Assembly: GCA_004138175.2 (NCBI GenBank)
Contig: RYFE02000028.1
Location: 1 to 64,000 of the forward strand
Origin: Chloroflexales bacterium ZM16-3
Lineage (GTDB): Bacteria > Chloroflexota > Chloroflexia > Chloroflexales > Chloroflexaceae
Reading direction: 5' to 3'
DNA: 64,000 nt
Shown: one piece after another, positions 23,059-29,150 of the stretch
Numbering within the stretch: position 1 is the stretch's first letter
How the letters are laid out: every line of letters begins with the position of its first letter
Position numbers and translations under genes: made by a program
Notes under the pieces: model-generated
Told to the model about the DNA's origin: nothing
Database searches by the model: none
What the model saw: the letters and a program-made list of their open reading frames with translations, nothing else

Positions 23059-23732
23059 GCTGCGCATGGACGAGCGACGACGTTGATCGCGAGCTTCACG
23101 CCGTCGGGTGCTGTCTCTGCGCGCTCGACCAGACCCGGCCCGCGCAAAAGCGGCTGAGCCCCGAGGAGGCCCGGCACCTGCTGGGCCTCTTCGGCTTTGC
23201 GCTGGCCGAGCTTGACGACGGCACATGGGTCGCCATCGATGAGCAGCGCGGCAGGCGGGTGCCGTCCGTCTCGGGGATGGGCACCGACCACTCCATCGAC
23301 GACCTCGCCGGGCTGGTGGTGCGCGCCCGCTGCGCCGACAAGCTGGCGGGGCCGCTGACCATCGCCGAGGCTACCGCGCAGCTGGCGACGCTAGGCTTTA
23401 CGCTGCATCACACCGATCACCGGTGGTACGGCAGGCAGTGGCGCGCGACCAGCCAGGATCGCGAGGCGAGCACGTTCGACTGGGGCCGGCTGGCCTCGGT
23501 GGTTGAGGCCGCGCGGTCGATTGTGCGGCAGGACCTCTACAGAGGATCGCGGCAGGAGCGCATGCTGGAGCTGACCCGGCAGATGGCACCGCTCGACCTG
23601 GAGCCGGCCAAGCCACCGACGCGGACCTGGACGCCGGCGACGCCGCCGCCGGGCCCTGGCGGGCAGCTCCAGTTCGACCTCGACGCGCCCGTCGTGCCGA
23701 AGCCCTGGAGCCCGAAGCGACGGAGACGCTAG
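23055..23732 (+). CDS. Hypothetical protein, 225 aa, with two related halves
   Basis: The protein starts MSCAWTSDDVDRELHAVGCC. Two similar segments can be seen: LSPEEARHLLGLFGFALAEL with DDGTWVAID, and LTIAEATAQLATLGFTLHHT with DHRWYGRQW, each a helix, a G-F turn and a strand. The C-terminal 40 residues are Pro-rich and end in a basic KRRRR. It is the last gene of operon B; the third promoter cassette begins immediately after its stop. Function unknown. Confidence 0.62.
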   Translation: MSCAWTSDDVDRELHAVGCCLCALDQTRPAQKRLSPEEARHLLGLFGFALAELDDGTWVAIDEQRGRRVPSVSGMGTDHSIDDLAGLVVRARCADKLAGPLTIAEATAQLATLGFTLHHTDHRWYGRQWRATSQDREASTFDWGRLASVVEAARSIVRQDLYRGSRQERMLELTRQMAPLDLEPAKPPTRTWTPATPPPGPGGQLQFDLDAPVVPKPWSPKRRRR

Positions 23733-23733
23733 G

Positions 23734-23796
23734 GGCGTTTTACCTCATCAGGACGCCAAACAAATGATTGACAATGAAGTCAGTTCGTGCTACAAT
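23734..23796 (+). promoter_or_regulatory. Conserved promoter cassette, copy 3
   Basis: Block GGCGTTTTACCTCATCAGG, -35 TTGACA (23768-23773), 17-base spacer, -10 TACAAT (23791-23796), then ACACATGGGCAAAAAAA. It drives the operon 23846-25526. Confidence 0.9.
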
Positions 23797-23845
23797 ACAC
23801 ATGGGCAAAAAAACCCACAAAACCCGCTGTCAAAAGGAGTTCGCA

Positions 23846-24328
23846 ATGGCAATCACATCGCTCCACATCGCAGATTTCAACGGCAACCAGGCGGAAGTGC
23901 TGATGGTCACCGCGAGCAAGGGCGTCGCGCCCCGGTTCGATATTCTTTTCAACGGCCAGCTGGCCGATCAGGTGCCGGCCACCTCCGCGTGGCGGGCCGA
24001 GCAGAAGCTGGCGATCGCTAAGGCCCGCGTGCTGGTGGGGCTGCCGGAAGTTGAGGATGCCCTGACCCCGGCCCCGGCGGCGGCTCCCTGGGCGCCGACC
24101 TCGAGGCGGCAGGCGAAGATGGCCCTGATGTATGCGGAGAATGCGCGGGAGGCAGGCGCGACGGATTCACCGAATGCCCTGCTGGCCAAGGGTCGGGAGC
24201 ATGCGGCAGTCTGGGCGGGCTACGGGCGCGAGGCGTTCAATCACGAGTTCGACCGCCTCGTGGTCGAGGGCAATGAGCTATGCGAGGATTGGGACCTGGC
24301 GGCCCGTGAAAAAGTGATCGTGTACTAG
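23846..24328 (+). CDS. Operon-head protein, paralogue of the gene at 15098
   Basis: A 160-aa protein starting MAITSLHIADFNGNQAEVLM, with AAAGGAG before the ATG. The N-terminal 60 residues align with the protein at 15098 through APRFDILF and VPATSAWRAEQKLAI. The C-terminal part is different and helical (RRQAKMALMYAENAREAGAT). Its place behind an identical promoter suggests duplication of an operon head. Function unknown. Confidence 0.75.
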   Translation: MAITSLHIADFNGNQAEVLMVTASKGVAPRFDILFNGQLADQVPATSAWRAEQKLAIAKARVLVGLPEVEDALTPAPAAAPWAPTSRRQAKMALMYAENAREAGATDSPNALLAKGREHAAVWAGYGREAFNHEFDRLVVEGNELCEDWDLAAREKVIVY

Positions 24329-24340
24329 GAGAAATCGACC

Positions 24341-24664
24341 ATGAACGACGCCACCAATGACATTCAGCTCGCCAGCCCCAGCCGTGAGATCGTGGTCTGG
24401 CGCCGAATCGGGGGCGGCAACCCCGGATACGGGCTGGATGTGGACGGGAAGACCCAGCAGTTCAACCCGCGCGGGCGGGCGAAGCTGGTGGCCGCCGCCC
24501 AGGAGCTGGCGAAGATCCGCGGCGTGGTGCTGGCGAAGCCCGCGGTGACCCCCATCGTGATCACCGGTTCGCCCGGCCTCACCCACGTCGATCCCGAGCT
24601 GGACCGGATGCTGGGCCGGTTCTACGTCGGGGATGACGAGTACGGCTGGGACGAGCAGATGTGA
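24341..24664 (+). CDS. Hypothetical protein, 107 aa
   Basis: The frame runs from MNDATNDIQLASPSREIVVW to an acidic end (DDEYGWDEQM), with AGGAG upstream. A central basic helix (RGRAKLVAAAQELAKIRGVV) is flanked by strands. No domain recognised. It lies 12 bases after the operon head and before a terminator-like hairpin. Confidence 0.6.
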   Translation: MNDATNDIQLASPSREIVVWRRIGGGNPGYGLDVDGKTQQFNPRGRAKLVAAAQELAKIRGVVLAKPAVTPIVITGSPGLTHVDPELDRMLGRFYVGDDEYGWDEQM

Positions 24665-24686
24665 CCGAGTCCTGTCCCCCTCGCCA

Positions 24687-24715
24687 GAGCCGCGCTGAAA
24701 AAGCGCGGCTCTTTT
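24687..24715 (+). promoter_or_regulatory. Intercistronic terminator-like hairpin
   Basis: GAGCCGCGCT-gaaaa-AGCGCGGCTC followed by TTTT, then AAAGGAAACC and the ATG at 24736. Almost identical to the hairpin at 15594, although in a different operon. Confidence 0.75.
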
Positions 24716-24735
24716 GATTCGCAAAGGAAACCACG

Positions 24736-24978
24736 ATGGATATCGCTCGCGTGACTACCGACCTCGACCTGATGGTCGAGAAGCTGAACAGCCTGCGCAA
24801 CCAGATCGATGTCGAGATCAAAGCGACCAGGCCGACCGCAGCCAACGCCGAGGCCATCGCGAAGCTGCGCGCCCTGGAGACCCAGCTGGCCCGGGCGCGC
24901 GCCGGCGCGATCACCGCCCGCGCGGCCGCCAGGGAGATCGCGCCGAGGAACTACCAGACTGAGGCATCCGGCATTTAG
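24736..24978 (+). CDS. Small coiled-coil protein, 80 aa
   Basis: The protein starts MDIARVTTDLDLMVEKLNSL and is almost wholly helical with heptad-like leucines (LRNQIDVEIKAT, IAKLRALETQLARARA), so a coiled coil is likely. It has AAGGAAACC before its ATG and follows the hairpin at 24687. No domain recognised. Confidence 0.6.
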   Translation: MDIARVTTDLDLMVEKLNSLRNQIDVEIKATRPTAANAEAIAKLRALETQLARARAGAITARAAAREIAPRNYQTEASGI

Positions 24979-24995
24979 CCACCACGAGGCATCCA

Positions 24996-25526
24996 ATGAG
25001 CGATCTATCCCAGACCAAGCTCTCGCCCGTGCAGCGCGCGCTGGCGCTGCTGATCAAGGACACGCACCGCGAGGACGAGGCCGCAGGCCGGGCGGTGAAC
25101 CGGCTGCTCGGCCAGACGAAGCTGCCGCCGCTGGTCTCTTTTGACGGCGTGGAGGCAATCTTTCAGTCCGCGAGCGAGCCCGAGCTGCGCAACGTCACGA
25201 CGGCGGAGGGCTGCTCCTGCCGAGGCGGCAACCACGCATGGTGTGTGCACAGAGTACGCTTCCGCATCCTGATGGCCGAGGCCGCGATCCTCGACCCGCT
25301 GAGCCTCCTGAGCGCGTTCGTCGAGCACGCACCGGCCGATATGCGGCGCACCAGACCGTACCCGTGGCCGAGTCCGGTTGGCAAGGAAGATGGCCACCGT
25401 GTCGGCGGCGGCGTCGTAGAGGTCGATCTTCCCGCTAGCCTCGGATCGCCGGTGGGGCGACCGAAGGCCCAGGTGACACCGCTCCCGGCTGACATTCAGC
25501 AAGAGATCGACGAGCTCTATCCATAG
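24996..25526 (+). CDS. SWIM-type zinc-finger protein, 176 aa
   Basis: The protein begins MSDLSQTKLSPVQRALALLI. Near residues 74-86, CSCRGGNHAWCVH matches the SWIM zinc finger (C-x-C-x7-C-x-H), a small module that binds DNA or protein and occurs with helicases, transposases and MULE-type proteins. The remainder is helical, then Pro-rich. It is the last gene of operon C. A role in DNA handling by the element is inferred. Confidence 0.65.
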   Translation: MSDLSQTKLSPVQRALALLIKDTHREDEAAGRAVNRLLGQTKLPPLVSFDGVEAIFQSASEPELRNVTTAEGCSCRGGNHAWCVHRVRFRILMAEAAILDPLSLLSAFVEHAPADMRRTRPYPWPSPVGKEDGHRVGGGVVEVDLPASLGSPVGRPKAQVTPLPADIQQEIDELYP

Positions 25527-25590
25527 GCAGCAATCGCTGATAATAGCCTTCGGCATCTGCCTCATGAGATTGTACTAGCGAGTAGCGCTA

Positions 25591-26367
25591 TCAATCTTGG
25601 CGGATAAGCAAGTAGCAGCCCCGAGCAACACGCTCGATCTGCCCGCGATGAGCCATACGGTTGAGTCGGGTCTTTACTTGATCGGCCTGCGTGTAGCTCA
25701 CGCCTGCGCGCAGCAGCGCGCCGCGGATCTCGGCCGTCGAAAGTGGGCCTCCGCCTACCGCTATTAGGGCCGCGATGATCGCCTGAGCCTGCGGGTGTAG
25801 CGGGCTGTCCGGGTCGGCCACAGCTAGAGTAGGCGGTTGTCGGGACTGCACGGCGGCCTCGAGTGCTGTCACGCGAGCCTCCAAGCTGGAGATTACTGCG
25901 CTTCGGCCAGTCATGCGATCCATCGCCCACTCGTTCCACTGGAGATAGAAGTGTGGGTCGAGATAGTGAGCGTAGGCCGCCGCGATCTGCCAGTGCGCCC
26001 ATGTGCCGCCGCTGCGGCCCTCGCGAGCCGTGACAAAGCGACCCAAATGTCCAATAGCCTCCCAGCCCTCCGCTCCGACTAAACTACGGTCAATGCCCAT
26101 AGTTTTCACGTCATCCGCCCCAGTTAAGCTATGGGAGTTAAGCATAGTTTCTGAGCCTTCTACCTCGTCGGGATTTCCGGTAGTTTCCCGCTCAGCTAGA
26201 GCCGTCATAAACTCCTGAGTCTGCTGTTGTCGTAGCCATTCCGCTGGAGCCTTATGTTTTGACGCCCCCACCGCCCGATGCATGGCGGTCAGGTTCCACA
26301 TCCGCGCCGCTGGATCGAACGCCACCTCACGCCCCTCAAACTCAAAGACTACCAGATCGTCCACCAT
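25591..26367 (-). CDS. KilA-N domain protein with C-terminal winged-helix-like part
   Basis: A 258-aa protein. Residues 1-130 fit the KilA-N DNA-binding domain of phages and large DNA viruses: EFEGREVAFDPAARMWNLTA, then MHRAVGASKHKAPAEWLRQQ, then GGTWAHWQIAAAYAHYLDPH and FYLQWNEWAMDRM. A short coiled helix follows (ISSLEARVTALEAAV). The C-terminal 70 residues (STAEIRGALLRAGVSYTQAD) look like a winged helix. It is convergent with operon C, 64 bases away. Such proteins are usually regulators or antirepressors. Confidence 0.85.
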   Translation of the reverse strand: MVDDLVVFEFEGREVAFDPAARMWNLTAMHRAVGASKHKAPAEWLRQQQTQEFMTALAERETTGNPDEVEGSETMLNSHSLTGADDVKTMGIDRSLVGAEGWEAIGHLGRFVTAREGRSGGTWAHWQIAAAYAHYLDPHFYLQWNEWAMDRMTGRSAVISSLEARVTALEAAVQSRQPPTLAVADPDSPLHPQAQAIIAALIAVGGGPLSTAEIRGALLRAGVSYTQADQVKTRLNRMAHRGQIERVARGCYLLIRQD

Positions 26368-26630
26368 AGCCTCCTGATGCGCTTTCAGCTGGCTGTATTG
26401 CTATATTATAGACAACAACGCACCCTTGTGCTACAAATTCCGCTTTCGGGAGAAGATGCCTCTGTTTAGCTGATTGTATATAGGGGAGCAAGCATAATAC
26501 GGTGGTTTTTGATATTCACCACATGTTTTTTATTTGATGATAGGACATGTCAATTCACTATTGTGATACCTCGAATCGAGGAATTGCTCTGTTCAGGCGA
26601 TAACTCGTGACTGAAGGGTCAAGATGGTGA

Positions 26631-26670
26631 TTGACAGATCACAACGAGGGTGCTATGATCGCGATCATAG
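26631..26670 (+). promoter_or_regulatory. Consensus promoter with overlapping palindromic operator
   Basis: TTGACA (26631-26636), a 17-base spacer and TATGAT (26654-26659). The perfect 18-bp palindrome CTATGATCGCGATCATAG (26653-26670) covers the -10 box. The HTH gene it drives starts 13 bases later, so autorepression is likely. Confidence 0.8.
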
Positions 26671-26682
26671 TAGGAGGTCGGC

Positions 26683-26964
26683 GTGGGGAAGATCAAGTAC
26701 AAAGCTCGCATGCTGCGCGTCGAACTACAGCAGAAGGAAGGTCAGAACGTCACCATTCAGGAAGTATCTGAGGCGGTCGGCGTTGATCGATTTCGTCTTA
26801 GCCGTATCGAGATGGGGCATATCAAGGCGATCAAGCCTGAAGAGCTTGTAGCGATCTGTACCTTCTACACTGCTCGGCTTGAGCGATTCATTGACACGAA
26901 TGATGTCCTGGGGTTCGACCCAAATGACCAGAGGGCGCTTGAACTAGCGAGCCTCGCGGCTTAG
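26683..26964 (+). CDS. Small XRE-type HTH regulator, 93 aa
   Basis: The GTG start follows TAGGAGG. The protein is a single HTH domain: RMLRVELQQKEGQNVTIQEV, SEAVGVDRFRLSRIEMGHI and KAIKPEELVAICTFYTARLE, typical of short XRE regulators. Its promoter carries an 18-bp palindrome over the -10 box, pointing to autoregulation. The last codons and stop lie within a strong hairpin, so gene and terminator overlap. It is the last element-like gene before the tRNA pair. Confidence 0.8.
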   Translation: MGKIKYKARMLRVELQQKEGQNVTIQEVSEAVGVDRFRLSRIEMGHIKAIKPEELVAICTFYTARLERFIDTNDVLGFDPNDQRALELASLAA

Positions 26965-26980
26965 TTCAAGCGCCCTCTGG
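26928..26980 (+). terminator. Terminator hairpin overlapping the HTH gene end
   Basis: CCAGAGGGCGCTTGAACTA (26928-26946) and its exact complement TAGTTCAAGCGCCCTCTGG (26962-26980) form a 19-bp stem followed by TTTG. The TAG of the second arm is the stop codon of the HTH gene. Confidence 0.7.
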
Positions 26981-27166
26981 TTTGTGGTTGCGCTGGTCAC
27001 CGACCAAAGCTATCAGCGCCGCCACGTCCACCAGCCCAAACCGCTGTTTCCAGCGGTGATAGGCTATGCTGTACCCTCTGACGAGGGGAAACAACCGTAT
27101 CTGATGCACCTTACCAATTACAGAAATGGGCCAGCTCCACGCCATTGTGGTGCCGACCCGCTTTGT

Positions 27167-27240
<74 letters not shown>

Positions 27241-27244
27241 GCAG

Positions 27245-27331
27245 TGGTGCCGAAAGCGGGACTCGAACCCGCACGGGGTCACCCCCACTACGCCCTGAAC
27301 GTAGCGCGTCTGCCAATTCCGCCACTTCGGC
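27245..27331 (-). tRNA. tRNA-Leu (CAG)
   Basis: On the minus strand the acceptor GCCGAAG pairs with CTTTCGGC-type ends, the anticodon stem CTACG/CGTAG encloses TTCAGGG (anticodon CAG), there is a long variable arm (TGGGGGTGACCCCG region) and the T loop is GTTCGAGTCC. CCA is encoded. It lies 4 bases upstream of tRNA-Gln. Confidence 0.95.
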
Positions 27332-27455
27332 AAGTGGTTTACTCAACGCGGGGAATGATACTACAGCGGGGGAGGTTTGTCAAATATGCCGACGGGCGGG
27401 CGCATCTGGTATAATGGGGCATCGCCCAAACACTCAGGAAGACAGATCTCCGCCG

Positions 27456-28208
27456 ATGATTAACCCGCTTCGGCCCATATGGGCGGCCCTGCGCGATGTG
27501 TTTGATGAGTTCCTGCTGCTGCTGGGCTGCAATCTGATCTGGTGCCTGCTGAGCCTGCCGTTGATCTGGGTCGCCTACGCGCTGATTAGCGCGGGCCAGA
27601 CCGCCCCGGCCGCCCTTACGATGATGGTCGGGGTGCTGCCGGCCGGCCCAGCTACGGCGGCCATGGCCTATGTGGCGAACCGGGTGAGCGAGGGGCGGGC
27701 CACCCGTGTCGGCGAGTTCTTTGGCGCGATGCGCACCTATGCCCGCCAGGGCTGGGTTCTCCTCGGCGTCTGGATGCTCGGCTTCCTGATCATTCTGATC
27801 GACATTGGGTTCTACCTCGGGGTCGGCAACCTGTTTGGCTCGCTCATCCTGGGCCTGTGGATCTATCTGCTGGTGGTGTGGATGGCTCTGCTGATCTACA
27901 TCTTCCCGCTGATGGCGCTGCAGGAGCAGTTTAGCCTGCGTCTGATCGCCCGCAGCGCTGGCCTGATGGTTGTCGGCCGGCCGATCTTCACTGTGGTAAA
28001 CCTGGCGCTGATGCTGCTGGTGATCTTTGGTAGCCTGATGGTGGTGCTGCCGATCTTTGTGATCACCGTGGCCTTCCTGAATGTCTGGAGCGTCCGCGCC
28101 GCCCGCGACCTGATCGAGGACGCCCGCCGCCGCCGTGGCGAAGCCGAGGCCGAAGAGGCGCCGCCGGTCGAGGAGAAGGGCCGCAAGGGCCAGGTGCGGC
28201 CGAAGTAG
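27456..28208 (+). CDS. YesL-like (DUF624) integral membrane protein
   Basis: A 250-aa protein starting MINPLRPIWAALRDVFDEFL. It has about five hydrophobic segments: LLLLGCNLIWCLLSLPLIWV, ALTMMVGVLPAGPATAAMAY, VLLGVWMLGFLIILIDIGF, LILGLWIYLLVVWMALLIYI and FTVVNLALMLLVIFGSLMVV. The pattern of two N-terminal segments around a conserved G-P loop matches the YesL family, often found near carbohydrate-uptake genes in Gram-positives. The tail is charged (RRRRGEAEAEEAP). A palindromic terminator follows. It lies upstream of hisF but is probably a separate unit. Confidence 0.8.
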   Translation: MINPLRPIWAALRDVFDEFLLLLGCNLIWCLLSLPLIWVAYALISAGQTAPAALTMMVGVLPAGPATAAMAYVANRVSEGRATRVGEFFGAMRTYARQGWVLLGVWMLGFLIILIDIGFYLGVGNLFGSLILGLWIYLLVVWMALLIYIFPLMALQEQFSLRLIARSAGLMVVGRPIFTVVNLALMLLVIFGSLMVVLPIFVITVAFLNVWSVRAARDLIEDARRRRGEAEAEEAPPVEEKGRKGQVRPK

Positions 28209-28216
28209 GGGCGTCG

Positions 28217-28242
28217 TAGGGGCGGCTCGCGAGCCGCCCCTA
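28217..28242. terminator. 26-bp palindrome, dispersed repeat and likely terminator
   Basis: TAGGGGCGGCTCG followed by its complement CGAGCCGCCCCTA. The same palindrome occurs at 56464-56491 and a variant at 51833-51858, each at the end of a gene. Confidence 0.65.
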
Positions 28243-28261
28243 TGACGCTAGAGTGAATGCT

Positions 28262-29041
28262 ATGCTTACACGACGAATTATCCCATGTCTGGATGTGAAG
28301 GCCGGTCGGGTGGTCAAGGGTGTCTCGTTTGTGAACCACCGCGACGCCGGGGACCCGGTGGCCCTCGCGGCGGCCTATAACGAGGCCGGCGCCGATGAGC
28401 TGGTCTTCTACGATATCACGGCGTCGAGCGACGAGCGCTCGATTATGCTCGATGTGGTCGAGCGCACCGCCGCCCAGATCTTCATCCCGCTGACGGTCGG
28501 CGGCGGCATCCGCACGGTGGATGATATGTACCGCATGCTGCGCGCCGGGGCCGAGAAGGTCTCGATCAACACGGCGGCGGTGCTCAACCCGCAGCTGATC
28601 GAGGACGGCGCGCGCCGCTTCGGCAGCCAGTGCATTATGCTCTCGGTGGACGCCCGCCGGGTGAGCGGGCCGGGCGAGCCGCCGCGCTGGGCGGTCTTTA
28701 CGCACACGGGGGCGAACCCTCGGCCAACTGGCCTCGATGCGATCGAGTGGATCAGGCGCGGGGCCGATATGGGCGCCGGTGAGATCTGTATCAACAGTAT
28801 GGACGCCGACGGCCAGAAGGGCGGCTACGATATCGAGCTGCTGCGCGCGGTGGCCGAGGCTGTGCCTGTGCCCGTGATCGCCTCCGGCGGCGTCGGCTCG
28901 CCCGAGGACATGTACCGTGGCGTGGTGGATGGCCAGGCTGATGCGGTGCTGGCGGCGTCGATCTTCCACTTTGGCGAGTACAGCATCGCCGATGTGAAGG
29001 CGTACCTCGCCGAGCGCGGCGTGCCGGTGCGCTCGGCGTAG
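28262..29041 (+). CDS. hisF: Imidazole glycerol phosphate synthase cyclase subunit HisF
   Basis: A 259-aa protein, normal for HisF. It makes imidazole glycerol phosphate and AICAR from PRFAR using ammonia supplied by HisH, in histidine synthesis in the cytoplasm. The (beta/alpha)8 barrel is complete: [20 protein letters not shown] with the catalytic Asp 11, [39 protein letters not shown] with the second catalytic Asp, and [28 protein letters not shown] at the phosphate sites. I start at the ATG at 28262; a GTG three codons upstream is possible. No other his gene is nearby. Confidence 0.97.
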   Translation: MLTRRIIPCLDVKAGRVVKGVSFVNHRDAGDPVALAAAYNEAGADELVFYDITASSDERSIMLDVVERTAAQIFIPLTVGGGIRTVDDMYRMLRAGAEKVSINTAAVLNPQLIEDGARRFGSQCIMLSVDARRVSGPGEPPRWAVFTHTGANPRPTGLDAIEWIRRGADMGAGEICINSMDADGQKGGYDIELLRAVAEAVPVPVIASGGVGSPEDMYRGVVDGQADAVLAASIFHFGEYSIADVKAYLAERGVPVRSA

Positions 29042-29075
29042 GGCTTGGGCCTGCGGCCCGCACAATTAATGTAAT

Positions 29076-29130
29076 GTATTGTTGCGCCGAAATGGGCCAG
29101 CGAAGCTGGCCCATTTCGGCGCAACAATAC
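29076..29130. terminator. Bidirectional hairpin between hisF and treY
   Basis: A perfect 26-bp stem (GTATTGTTGCGCCGAAATGG and on, to 29101) with a GAA loop and its complement to 29130, followed by GGGTTTTTAG. It sits between convergent genes. Confidence 0.75.
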
Positions 29131-29150
29131 GGGTTTTTAGGGCGGTAGCC

